From Erythrobacter colymbi (GTDB lineage: Bacteria; Pseudomonadota; Alphaproteobacteria; Sphingomonadales; Sphingomonadaceae), in NCBI RefSeq assembly GCF_002155685.1, contig NZ_MUYK01000001.1, positions 186,001-250,000 of the forward strand: a stretch of 64,000 nt of DNA. Reading direction: 5' to 3'. The position numbers and the translations under genes were made by a program. Position 1 is the stretch's first letter. Each line of letters opens with the position of its first letter. Below the pieces are notes generated by a model. The model was not told the origin of the DNA. It was given only the letters and a program-made list of their open reading frames with translations, and ran no database searches. Positions 34,524 to 42,751 of the stretch are shown piece by piece.

Positions 34524-37500
34524 TTGATCAACCCCCGCTTGCTTCTCGCCGGAACCGCGCTCGCGACCATCGCCACGCCCTTCATCGCCTCGAAGGCGGC
34601 CGCGCAGACCGTCATCAGCACCGCGCGCACCACGCCGGTGGTGACCTCCACCGTCAACAACGGCGCGCCGAACGATGTTCGGATCGAAAGCGCCGGCTCG
34701 GTGACCGTCTCCAGCGGCGCGGCGGTGACCGTCGACAGCAACAATTCGGTAACCAACGCGGGCGGCATCACCGTCGCCAATTCCGACAATGCGACCGGCA
34801 TTCTCGTGACCGGCAACCGCACCGCCAACATCACCAATTCCGGCACGATCACGATCGACGAGAACTACACCGCCACCGATACCGACAACGACGGCGATCT
34901 CGACGGGCCCTTCGCGCTCGGCACCGGGCGCACCGCGATCCGGATCGACGGCGCGCTGACCGGCAACCTCGTCCACACCGGCACGATCGTGGTCGAAGGC
35001 AACAATTCGGCCGGTATCCGCGCCTCGGCCCCGATCACCGGCACTGCCACGATCGAGGGCAAGACCACCGTCACCGGCAACAACACCGTCGGCGTGGCGC
35101 TGAACGGGGTCACCGGCAATGTCCGCCTCGCGGGCGAGATCACCGTGCGCGGCCAGAACGCGCAGGGCGCGGTGCTGAGCGGCGATTACGGCGGCCGCTT
35201 GCAGGTGCAGAGCACCATCGTCACCACCGGCTACCGCACCGTCCCCGCCCCCAGCGACCCCTCCAAGCTCGACGCCGACGACCTGCTGCAAGGCGGCAGC
35301 GCGCTGGTGATCGAGGGCAATGTCGCGCGCGGCATCCTGTTCGAGATCGCCCCGACCGACGCCATCGCCACCGACAATGACGAGGACAAGGACGGGATCG
35401 AGGACGCCAAGGAAGGCAACACCCGCATCATCGCCTATGGCGCGGCCCCCGCGGTGCAGATCGGCGGGACGAGCGACATCACCATCGGCGCGACCCAGGC
35501 GACCGCCAACAACTTCGGCATCGTCATGTCCGGCACGATCCTCGGCGACGGGGTCTATCAGGGCGTGAACGGCACCGGGATGCGCATCGGCGGACGCGGC
35601 GGTGCGGTTGCCATCGCCAACGGCATCCAGATCAGCGGCCAGATCGGCGGCGCATCGCGCGGCGGCAATGCCACGGCGCTCGAACTGGCGGCGGGCGCCA
35701 CCACCCCCGAACTGCGCAACGCCGGCACCCTCGCCGCGAACGTGAGCGGCACCACCGGCACCGGCACGGCGACCGCAGTGCTGATCGGCAGCGGCGCTAC
35801 GCTCCCGGTGCTGCGCAACTCGCGCGCGATCACCGCCACCACCATCAAGGACGGCACCGCCTACGCCATCCGCGACCTTTCGGGCACGCTCGGCCTGATC
35901 GAGAACAGCGGCACCATCTCCGCGAGCGGGGCCGAGGCCGGATCGGTGCGCAATGTCGCGATCGACCTCACCGCGCGCAGCGCCGACAGCATCGTGCGCC
36001 AGACCGTGGTCGGCTCGGGGATCACCGCGCCGACGATCACCGGCGACATCCGCTTCGGCGCGGGCAATGACCTGCTCGAACTGCAGGACGGCGGCTTTGC
36101 CGGCAACGTGCTGTTTGGCAGCGGCACCAACCGCCTGATCCTTTCGGGCGATGCGGTGATGGTCGGCAATGCCGATTTCGGCGGCGGGGCGGGGACGCTC
36201 AGCCTGGCGGGCACCTCGGCCTTCACCGGCAAGCTGACGAACGCGCAGAATGTCGCGGTCAATGTCACGGGTGGCCTCCTCGCGGTGAACGGCCCGGCGA
36301 CCATCGCCAGCCTCGACATGGGCGCCAACACCGTGATCGGCGCGACGCTCGGCGGCGCGGCGGGCACGGCTACCGCGATCACCGTGACGGGCGCGGCCAC
36401 TTTCGGCACCGGCACCAAGATCCGCGTGCGCCTTGCCGACATCAACACGGCGGTCGGCACCTACACCGTGATCTCGGCAGGCAGCCTGACGGGTGCGAGC
36501 AACCTCACCGCCGATTCTGCGCTGGTGTCGTTCCTCTACAAGGCCGCGCTCGCGGTGAGCGGCAACAACATCAACGTCGCGATCAGCCGCAAGGCGACCG
36601 GCGAGCTTGGCCTCAACGCCTCGGAAGCGGCGGCCTTCGATCCGCTGTTCGCCGCGCTGAGCAAGGACACCAAGGTCGCCGACGTGTTCCTCGGCATCAA
36701 CAACGCCGAGGTGTTCCAGGCCTTCGTCGCCCAGACCCTGCCCGACCATGCCGGGGGCAATTTCCAGGGCCTTTCGCAGGGCCTGCGTGCCTTCGACCGC
36801 CACTTCATGGACCCCAACTCGCCCTTCGACGAGGAAGGCAAGTTCCGCATCATCGCCGATTTCGCCAACTGGAACCTCGAGAAGGAGCGCGGGCAATCGG
36901 CCGCCTTCGACCTCACCGGTCTCGGCTTCCGCGGCGGGGTGGAATACCTCACCAGCGTCGGCGCCTTCGGGGTGACCGGCAGCTGGCTGTGGAACAAGCA
37001 CAAGAACGGCCCGCTCGACAATTCGGTGCTGTCCGACAGCTACGAGGCCGGCGCGCACTGGCGCGGCAAGTTCGGCCCGGTGATCGGCTTTGCGCGCGTG
37101 GGCGCGGGCAAGGCCGACTATTCGGGCAGCCGCGTCTTTGCCGGATCGGGCACCAATGCCGCCAACTACACCATCCTGCGCGAATGGAAGGGTGACTTCA
37201 TCACCGCCACCGGCGGCGTCTCGATCGAGGGCGGCGGGCAGTTCTTCTTCTTCCGCCCCTCGGTGGTGGTCGATTACCTGCGCCTCAAGGAAGACGGCTA
37301 CACCGAAACCGGTGGCGGCAATGCGCTGAACCTGACGGTGGACGCGCGCTCGAGCAAGGAAGTCGGCATCAACGGCGGTCTCGCCGTGGGCGTCGACCTG
37401 TTCGGGATGCAGGCGCGTGACCGCGGCTGGCTGCGGCTCGAGACCGAGGGCGGCTGGCGCGAGCTCCTCACCAGCGATCTCGGCGCCACCCGCGCGCGCT

Positions 37501-37676
37501 ACAACACCGGCACGCAGTTCACGCTCAACCCCGAAGACGCCGGCAGCGGCTGGTTCGCCCGCGCCCGCGCGCTGGGCGGGGACGGCAGCTACAAGATCGC
37601 CGGCGAGGTCGGACTGGAAGAACAGTTCGGCCAGATCGGCTACTCTTTGCGCGCATCGCTTCGCGTAGGCTGGTGA
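34524..37676 (+). CDS. Autotransporter with beta-helix passenger (TTG start)
   Basis: The product has 1050 residues from TTG 34524 with AGGAGG 7 bases upstream. A signal peptide (INPRLLLAGTALATIATPF, cleavage near AAA-QT) leads to a beta-helix passenger rich in short G-x-I-x-N repeats (about 30-740). It has two acidic calcium-type loops (DTDNDGDLDGP near 120 and DNDEDKDGIEDAKEGN near 290). The translocator barrel covers about 757-1050 (FRIIADFANWNLEKERGQ to ASLRVGW). It lies 72 bases downstream of the TonB receptor and may belong to the same sigma-factor regulon. Passenger function unknown. Confidence 0.88.
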   Translation: MINPRLLLAGTALATIATPFIASKAAAQTVISTARTTPVVTSTVNNGAPNDVRIESAGSVTVSSGAAVTVDSNNSVTNAGGITVANSDNATGILVTGNRTANITNSGTITIDENYTATDTDNDGDLDGPFALGTGRTAIRIDGALTGNLVHTGTIVVEGNNSAGIRASAPITGTATIEGKTTVTGNNTVGVALNGVTGNVRLAGEITVRGQNAQGAVLSGDYGGRLQVQSTIVTTGYRTVPAPSDPSKLDADDLLQGGSALVIEGNVARGILFEIAPTDAIATDNDEDKDGIEDAKEGNTRIIAYGAAPAVQIGGTSDITIGATQATANNFGIVMSGTILGDGVYQGVNGTGMRIGGRGGAVAIANGIQISGQIGGASRGGNATALELAAGATTPELRNAGTLAANVSGTTGTGTATAVLIGSGATLPVLRNSRAITATTIKDGTAYAIRDLSGTLGLIENSGTISASGAEAGSVRNVAIDLTARSADSIVRQTVVGSGITAPTITGDIRFGAGNDLLELQDGGFAGNVLFGSGTNRLILSGDAVMVGNADFGGGAGTLSLAGTSAFTGKLTNAQNVAVNVTGGLLAVNGPATIASLDMGANTVIGATLGGAAGTATAITVTGAATFGTGTKIRVRLADINTAVGTYTVISAGSLTGASNLTADSALVSFLYKAALAVSGNNINVAISRKATGELGLNASEAAAFDPLFAALSKDTKVADVFLGINNAEVFQAFVAQTLPDHAGGNFQGLSQGLRAFDRHFMDPNSPFDEEGKFRIIADFANWNLEKERGQSAAFDLTGLGFRGGVEYLTSVGAFGVTGSWLWNKHKNGPLDNSVLSDSYEAGAHWRGKFGPVIGFARVGAGKADYSGSRVFAGSGTNAANYTILREWKGDFITATGGVSIEGGGQFFFFRPSVVVDYLRLKEDGYTETGGGNALNLTVDARSSKEVGINGGLAVGVDLFGMQARDRGWLRLETEGGWRELLTSDLGATRARYNTGTQFTLNPEDAGSGWFARARALGGDGSYKIAGEVGLEEQFGQIGYSLRASLRVGW

Positions 37677-37683
37677 TGCGTGC

Positions 37684-37730
37684 GGGGTGCCGGCCTCTGC
37701 TTGCCCCCCCGCACGACAGGTCGGCACCCC
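37684..37730 (+). terminator. Stem-loop after autotransporter gene
   Basis: Arms GGGGTGCCGGCCT and AGGTCGGCACCCC pair over 12 of 13 positions around a 21-base loop, eight bases after the autotransporter stop. There is no T-run, so it may be a processing or Rho-related barrier rather than an intrinsic terminator. Confidence 0.4.
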
Positions 37731-37753
37731 ACGAATATGTTACAGGTCACAGG

Positions 37754-38467
37754 ATGAAACGCGTCACGATTCTCGCCCTCGCGCTGCTCGCCGCCGGATG
37801 CTCCGGGCTTCCGGCCGCCGAGATGCACCTGCCGCCTGCGCTCGCCGCCGGGCAGGGCACGGTGCTGCCGATCGAGGGGATCGGCGGCGGCAACAAGGGC
37901 CGCTTCTATGTCGGCCGGTGGCAGGGCAGCTTCCAGCGCTCGGAAGAGCGGCTGGCGCTGTTCGATGCGCTCGTCACCAACCGCGCGGGCGCGGGCTTCG
38001 CCATTGAAGGCCCGGGCATCTCGTGGACGATCGAGGCCGCGTGCCGGATGCGCGAGAAGGTGATCGAGATCGAGCCGGTGAGCTTCACCCCCTCGCCGAT
38101 GGCCTACCGATGCGAATTCAGCGCCGATGGCCGCGCCTTCCCCGCGCGCTTCGAATTGCAGGAAGTGAAGACCGGCCTCGCCGATGAATTGAGCCGCCGC
38201 CAGCGGATGGGCGAGATCGCGCTGGGGGGCGAGGTGGTGCAGATCCGCTCGGTCCACAAGATCGAAGGCTCGCCCTTCGAGATGGCATCGCCGATCGGCT
38301 ATGTCTTCGAACAGAAGGGCCGTGCGGTCGGGGCGGTGGAGCTCAACGGCCAGCCGCGCCTGATCCTCGCCGATCCCGCGAACGAGGGGCTTGCGCGCAC
38401 ACTCACCATCGCGGCGATGGCGCTGGCGCTGCTGCGCGATCCGGCCAATTCCTCGCTGGGGGATTGA
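37754..38467 (+). CDS. Lipoprotein of unknown function
   Basis: The product has 237 residues with a short signal and lipobox (MKRVTILALALLAAGCSG; Cys at 16). The mature part includes GNKGRFYVGRWQGSFQRSEE, CRMREKVIEIEPVSF and ALVNRAGAGF-like strands, and a hydrophobic C-terminal segment (TLTIAAMALALLRDP). Start ATG 37754 was chosen over upstream starts because it gives the lipobox. It stands alone between an autotransporter and the AGACCCC/parS element. I do not recognise a family. Confidence 0.68.
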   Translation: MKRVTILALALLAAGCSGLPAAEMHLPPALAAGQGTVLPIEGIGGGNKGRFYVGRWQGSFQRSEERLALFDALVTNRAGAGFAIEGPGISWTIEAACRMREKVIEIEPVSFTPSPMAYRCEFSADGRAFPARFELQEVKTGLADELSRRQRMGEIALGGEVVQIRSVHKIEGSPFEMASPIGYVFEQKGRAVGAVELNGQPRLILADPANEGLARTLTIAAMALALLRDPANSSLGD

Positions 38468-38505
38468 GGGGGGCTCGCCCGGCACTCACCGGGCACTCGC
38501 GCGGC

Positions 38506-38548
38506 GTTAGACCCCTGCCAGACCCCGCCAGACCCCTGCCAGACCCCC
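38506..38548 (+). repeat. Phased CCAGACCCC array, copy 2
   Basis: Four units (TTAGACCCCTG, CCAGACCCCG, CCAGACCCCTG, CCAGACCCCC) repeat at 10-11 base steps, the cleanest copy of the three. The parS-like palindrome begins 11 bases later. The array occupies the gap between the lipoprotein gene and the stop of sorB. Confidence 0.85.
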
Positions 38549-38549
38549 G

Positions 38550-38885
38550 CTACTGCGGGGTTTCACGTGAAACATCGCTCTGGATGGCGACCATGTAGTC
38601 GACCACCTGCCTGGCCGCCTCGTCATCGACGGGGGCTTTGTAGAGCTTCCTCATCTTGCCCACGATCGACTCCCACTTCTCGCGGCTGACCCTGGGCTGC
38701 TGGAGCATGGTCGAGGGTGAGTGGCAGGCGGTGCAATTGGCCTCCACCACCGCGCGGTAGGGGCCTGCGGGCAGCTCGTTGGGATCATCCGGCAGGACGA
38801 TGGCCGCATCGGCGAAACTCGCCGTCGGCGCCCCGTCACAGGCGGCGAGAGCGAGGACGAGGGGAAGGACGAGAAGCGCTCTCAT
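38550..38885 (-). CDS. sorB: Monohaem cytochrome c lipoprotein, sulfite dehydrogenase subunit (SorB-like)
   Basis: The product has 111 residues: a lipoprotein signal with lipobox (LVLALAACD; Cys at 16), then a single haem-binding motif CTACH at 51-55 within VEANCTACHSPS, and Met in later helices (MRKLYKAP, VVDYMVA) as possible axial ligand. Such small cytochromes accept electrons from the molybdenum subunit and pass them to the respiratory chain. It starts with a 4-base ATGA overlap with sorA and is last in a six-gene operon. Its final eight residues are encoded by a parS-like element, an unusual C-terminus that may be an extension acquired with the parS site. Confidence 0.88.
   Translation of the reverse strand: MRALLVLPLVLALAACDGAPTASFADAAIVLPDDPNELPAGPYRAVVEANCTACHSPSTMLQQPRVSREKWESIVGKMRKLYKAPVDDEAARQVVDYMVAIQSDVSRETPQ
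38559..38574. other. parS-like site 2, inside the 3' end of sorB
   Basis: GGTTTCACGTGAAACA differs from the perfect parS palindrome only at the first base and contains the 14-base core GTTTCACGTGAAAC. On the minus strand it encodes residues near the C-terminus of the cytochrome (DVSRETPQ spans it). Confidence 0.82.
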
Positions 38886-40084
38886 CGGGCCACCAGAGTG
38901 ATGCGTTCGATCACGTTGCGGGCATAGCCCGAGGGGTTCCATACCAGCGCATCGGGTTGGGTCAAGCCGTTGATATTGGTCGCTTTGGTGCCAATAGCCG
39001 CAAGGTCGCCCGACACCTCCGGCAACGTCACCGACCAGCGGCGGAAGGCGAAAGGCCCGTGCTCGTCGGGGCCGAGCTCGCATTCGGCGCTCCACCCCTC
39101 GCCCACCAGTTCGACCTTGGCGAGCGCCGCATCCCCGCCGAACGCCATGCCCTCGAGCGTCAGCGGTTTGCCCTTCGCCACCGTCTCGCCATCGGCATGG
39201 CTGGTGATGAAGCTGCGCGGCGGCATGGCGGTGATGGGGACGGTCGGGAAGTCCTTGCTCTCCGGCGTCACCGGCACCGTCGGCCAGCGGTAAGTCTCTG
39301 CGACGTAATGGCTTTCGTCCTCGCCGGTGAGCACCTCGATGGTCGAGAGCATCTTCACCCAATAGGTCGAGAACCACCCCGGCACCACGATCCGCAGCGG
39401 GAAGCCGTGGAGGATCGGCAACGGCTCGTCGTTCATCGCCCATGCGACCAGCACATCGCCGCGCATCGCGACATCCATCGGGATCGACTTGATGAACTGC
39501 GGCGCGCCATCGGTCAGCGGCACGTCGAGCCCGGCGAAGCGCACGCGTGTGGCGCCCTCGGCGATCCCCGCCTTGGCGAGCACATCCTTCAGCCGCACCC
39601 CGGTCCACTTCGCGCAGCCCATCGCGCCGTTGCCCCACTGGGTGCCGGTGACGCGAGGCTCCGAGAGGCCGCGGCCATTGCCCGCGCACTGGTTGACCGC
39701 AACGATTTCAACGGTTTCGCCCGCCGCCGCGATGTCGTCGAGCGTCAGGGAGACGGCCTTCTTCACCGCGCCGCCCACGGCCACGCGGTGCTCGGCGGCC
39801 TTGACCTCGGTCGGGAAGGGCCAGTTCCAGCGCACGAACATCCGGTCGTTGGGGGTGATCGTGCCCTTGGCGAACGCCTCCATCGGGGCTTCGAGCAAGG
39901 GCGGGCGGATGCGCTGGACGATCATGTCGCGCTTGCCGGGGAAGTCGGGGGTGGTGGGCCTGAGGCTCGGCCCGCCCGGCAGGCCGAGGTCGATCATCCC
40001 GCCCAGCTTCGCCAGCGCCGGAGCCGCCAGCGCCGCGGTTCCGGCTCCGGCAATCAGCGCGCGGCGGGTCAGTGTGCTGCTCAA
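38882..40084 (-). CDS. sorA: Molybdopterin sulfite dehydrogenase, catalytic subunit (SorA-like)
   Basis: The product has 400 residues. A Tat-type signal (TLTRRALIAGAGTAALAA) is followed by a sulfite-oxidase fold. The molybdenum-binding cysteine is Cys133 in VAVNQCAGNGRG; HGFPLRIVVPGWFSTYWVKM and GPDEHGPFAFRRW are further family motifs, and a C-terminal dimerisation domain follows. It oxidises sulfite to sulfate in the periplasm and gives electrons to the cytochrome encoded next (4-base overlap). Related enzymes act on other oxoanions or protein sulfoxides (YedY), but the paired cytochrome and nearby desulfonation genes favour sulfite. Confidence 0.87.
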   Translation of the reverse strand: MSSTLTRRALIAGAGTAALAAPALAKLGGMIDLGLPGGPSLRPTTPDFPGKRDMIVQRIRPPLLEAPMEAFAKGTITPNDRMFVRWNWPFPTEVKAAEHRVAVGGAVKKAVSLTLDDIAAAGETVEIVAVNQCAGNGRGLSEPRVTGTQWGNGAMGCAKWTGVRLKDVLAKAGIAEGATRVRFAGLDVPLTDGAPQFIKSIPMDVAMRGDVLVAWAMNDEPLPILHGFPLRIVVPGWFSTYWVKMLSTIEVLTGEDESHYVAETYRWPTVPVTPESKDFPTVPITAMPPRSFITSHADGETVAKGKPLTLEGMAFGGDAALAKVELVGEGWSAECELGPDEHGPFAFRRWSVTLPEVSGDLAAIGTKATNINGLTQPDALVWNPSGYARNVIERITLVAR

Positions 40085-40692
40085 GCTTTCGCTCCCTCGA
40101 GGCGTTCGATCAGCGCTCCGATGTCGGCTACGGCGAGGTCGTGAGTTTCCACAAGATCGCCGATATCGTCAAGCCGTGCCATCTCGCCGTCGTCGCGCAT
40201 GATCGAGCAGATCACCGCCGCATCGCCGGCGCCCGCGAGCCGCGCGAGGTCGATCGAGGCCTCGCAGGCCGAGGGCCGCTCGAGCACGCCGCCCGCGCGG
40301 GCGATCAGCGGGAAGACGTGGCCGGGGGAGTGGATGTGCGCCGAGGTCGCCCCCTCGGCAATCGCCACCTGCACCGTATGCGCGCGGTCGGCGGCGGAGA
40401 TGCCGGTCGAGACCCCCTCGGCCGCCTCGATCGAGCGGGCGAAGGGCCGCCCGGTCTGGCGCGCGGTGCCGGGGTTGACGAGGCTGAGGCCGAGCTGCTC
40501 GGCCCGCTCGGGCGTCACCGACAGGCAGATGAGGCCGCGGCCATGCGTGGCCATGAAGTTGATCGCCTCGGGCGTGACGTGCTTTGCCGCGACCATGAGG
40601 TCGATGTCACCCCCGCGCAGCCGGTCGCCCGCAATGACGATGATCCGCCCTGCGGCAATCGCCTCGAGCGCCGCATCGAACCCGCCCGCCAT
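40081..40692 (-). CDS. RibB (DHBP synthase) homologue lacking catalytic residues
   Basis: The product has 203 residues. It aligns over its full length with 3,4-dihydroxy-2-butanone 4-phosphate synthase: GRIIVIAGDR near 15-24, HGRGLICLS, EAAEGVSTGISAADRAHTV and SPGHVFPLIARAGGVLERP. The metal and catalytic elements have changed. The RENEGD loop is RLRGGDID, the GHTEA histidine motif is SACEA, and the late glutamate of VLCEL is replaced (VICSI). RibB activity is therefore unlikely. It overlaps the FMN reductase stop (TGATG) and the sorA start (ATGA). It may be a flavin-handling or regulatory remnant; a true ribB should exist elsewhere. Confidence 0.85.
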   Translation of the reverse strand: MAGGFDAALEAIAAGRIIVIAGDRLRGGDIDLMVAAKHVTPEAINFMATHGRGLICLSVTPERAEQLGLSLVNPGTARQTGRPFARSIEAAEGVSTGISAADRAHTVQVAIAEGATSAHIHSPGHVFPLIARAGGVLERPSACEASIDLARLAGAGDAAVICSIMRDDGEMARLDDIGDLVETHDLAVADIGALIERLEGAKA

Positions 40693-41264
40693 CACGCAAG
40701 ATCCCGTCCGGCCGCGAAGCTCTTCGCGCCGAGCACCACCTGCTTGCCGACCAGCTCCAGCTGCCCTCGCGCACGCTCGTCGAGGCATTCGCCGTCGGGG
40801 GAGAACATGCCCTGATAGGTGCGGATCGTCGCGCCCATCGGGGTCGGCCAGCCGCGCAGGGCATGGGTGATCGCGCGCATGGTGAGCAGGGTCGACATCG
40901 AGGCCTGATCGCCGAACGCCGTGGCGATGAGGCCCACAGCGCGGCCATCGAGATAGGGGCGCTCGTCACGCGCGAGGTCTTCGAGATAGTCGAGCGCGTT
41001 CTTGATCACGCCCGAGATCGTGCCGTGATAGCCGGGGGCGGCCACGAGAAGGCCATCGGCGGCGCGCACCGCTTCCACCAGTTCCGCGCCCATCGCCGTG
41101 GTGTAGCCGGGGCCGCGATAATGGGGGAGGGCCGCGCAATATTCGCCGCCGAACACCGTCACCTCGGCCCCCTCGCCCGCCGCGATATTGGCGGCAAGGC
41201 GCAGCGCCTGCTCGGTGGAGGAGCCGGGGTTCACCGTGCCGCCGAGGGCTACGATACGGGTCAT
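40692..41264 (-). CDS. NAD(P)H-dependent FMN reductase (SsuE-like)
   Basis: The product has 190 residues with a flavodoxin-like fold: an N-terminal phosphate-binding loop (LGGTVNPGSSTEQAL), then LLVAAPGYHGTISGVIKNAL and DYLEDLARDERPYLDGRAVG, the core motifs of the NADPH-dependent FMN reductase family. It reduces FMN with NAD(P)H and could supply FMNH2 to the LLM monooxygenase encoded at 51.8 kb. It is third in the six-gene operon, overlapping glpD (ATGA) and the RibB-like gene (TGATG). The SsuE assignment is by family; a different flavin reductase could serve the monooxygenase. Confidence 0.87.
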   Translation of the reverse strand: MTRIVALGGTVNPGSSTEQALRLAANIAAGEGAEVTVFGGEYCAALPHYRGPGYTTAMGAELVEAVRAADGLLVAAPGYHGTISGVIKNALDYLEDLARDERPYLDGRAVGLIATAFGDQASMSTLLTMRAITHALRGWPTPMGATIRTYQGMFSPDGECLDERARGQLELVGKQVVLGAKSFAAGRDLA

Positions 41265-42751
41265 GCGGGGGAAATCCTTTCAGCAAGATAGGCGGCGAGG
41301 CGCGCGGTCTGTTCGGGGGTGAAGTGCAGGCCGAGCTTGGTGCGGCGCCACAGGATGTCGTCGGGCTCGCGCGCCCATTCGTGCTCGACGAGGTAGTCGA
41401 CCTCGGCGGCGGTGAGGCCGTGCCCGAATTCCTCGCCGAGGTCGGCAAGGCTCGCCGCATCGCCGAGGATGGCAAGCGCGCGGGTGCCGTAGAGGCGGAT
41501 CAGGCGGTGGCCGAGTCCCTGCGGCAGGAAGGGGTAGCGCTGGGCAAGCTCCGCCACCTTGGCGGGCGCTTCGTTCACGCCGAAATCGCCGCCGGGGAGC
41601 GCCGCGCCGCCCGTCCAGTCGCCGCCCTTCAATGCCGGGAGGAAAGGCTGGAGCTGCTCGACCGCCTCGGCGGCGAGGTGCCGGTAGGTGGTGATCTTGC
41701 CGCCGAACACCGAGAGCAGGGCAGGCGCGCCGTCCGCCCCACCATCGATCTCGAAGCGGTAGCCGCGCGTCGCCGCCTCGGGCCGGCCCGAGCCGTCATC
41801 GACCAGCGGACGCACGCCGGAATATGTCCAGACCACGTCGGCGGGGGTGACGGGTGTGCGGAAATATTCCGAGGCGCCCTCGCACAGATAGGCAATCTCT
41901 TCGGGCGAGGCCTTCACCTCGGCGAGGCTGCCGTGGTGGTCGACATCGGTGGTGCCGATCAGGGTGAAGTCCTGCTCGTAAGGGATGGCGAAGAATATCC
42001 GCCCGTCGGGCAGCTGGAAGAAATAGGCGTAGTCGTGGTCGAAAAGCTTCCTCACCACGATATGCGACCCGCGCACGAGGCGCATTTTCTGCGTGGTCGG
42101 CTCGCCCGCGCGGCCGAGGAGGTCGAGCACGCGGGGGCCGGCAGCGTTGACCACGGCACGGGCGTGGAACACCTCGTTGCCCGCCTCGATCCGCCAGACG
42201 TCCCCCTCGCGGGCGAGCGACGTGACCTCGCAACGGGTGCGCACCTCGGCGCCGCGGTTCGCCGCGTCGCGGGCATTGAGGACGACGAGGCGCGCATCGT
42301 CCACCCAGCCATCCGAATAGGCGAAGGCGCGGGTGTATTCGCTCTTGAGAGGCGCGCCTGCCGGGTGCCGCGTCAGATCGATCCCCTCGGCAGCGGGCAG
42401 GCGTTTGCGGCCCCCGATATGGTCATAGAGGAACAGGCCCAGCCGCAGCAGCCAGCGCGGGCGCAGGCCCGGGCGGTGGGGGAGGATGAAGCGCAGCGGC
42501 CAGATGATGTGCGGCGCGATGCCCCACAGCACCTCGCGCTCGGACAGGGCCTCGCGCACCAGGGCGAACTCGTAATGCTCGAGATACCTGAGGCCGCCGT
42601 GGATCAGCTTGGTCGAGCTGGACGAGGTGCCCTCGGCCAGATCGCCGCGCTCGAGCAGCAGCACCTTTGCCCCGCGCCCCGCCGCGTCACGCGCGATCCC
42701 TGCGCCGTTGACGCCGCCGCCGATCACCGCAAGGTCGAACGTCTCGCTCAC
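41261..42751 (-). CDS. glpD: Glycerol-3-phosphate dehydrogenase
   Basis: The product has 496 residues, the usual GlpD length, from GTG 42751, which overlaps the upstream transporter gene as GTGA. The FAD motif is LAVIGGGVNGAGIARDAAGR, followed by EGTSSSSTKLIHGGLRYLEH. FAIPYEQDFTLIGTTDVDHH, GVRPL and SVFGGKITTYRHLAAEA complete the signature, and a GlpD C-terminal domain follows. It oxidises glycerol 3-phosphate to dihydroxyacetone phosphate and reduces quinone at the membrane. Its place among sulfite genes is unusual; the glycerol part of sulfoquinovosyl glycerol would be a logical source. No glycerol kinase is in the window. Confidence 0.93.
   Translation of the reverse strand: MSETFDLAVIGGGVNGAGIARDAAGRGAKVLLLERGDLAEGTSSSSTKLIHGGLRYLEHYEFALVREALSEREVLWGIAPHIIWPLRFILPHRPGLRPRWLLRLGLFLYDHIGGRKRLPAAEGIDLTRHPAGAPLKSEYTRAFAYSDGWVDDARLVVLNARDAANRGAEVRTRCEVTSLAREGDVWRIEAGNEVFHARAVVNAAGPRVLDLLGRAGEPTTQKMRLVRGSHIVVRKLFDHDYAYFFQLPDGRIFFAIPYEQDFTLIGTTDVDHHGSLAEVKASPEEIAYLCEGASEYFRTPVTPADVVWTYSGVRPLVDDGSGRPEAATRGYRFEIDGGADGAPALLSVFGGKITTYRHLAAEAVEQLQPFLPALKGGDWTGGAALPGGDFGVNEAPAKVAELAQRYPFLPQGLGHRLIRLYGTRALAILGDAASLADLGEEFGHGLTAAEVDYLVEHEWAREPDDILWRRTKLGLHFTPEQTARLAAYLAERISPA

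Noticed and set aside
31866..37727. Open frame of 1953 codons antisense to FecA-type receptor and second autotransporter
   Set aside because: Spans several well-supported plus-strand genes; composition typical of a shadow frame.
38506..38548. CCAGACCCC array as a CRISPR
   Set aside because: Units are 10-11 bases with no spacers and no cas genes; better seen as a binding array or low-order repeat.
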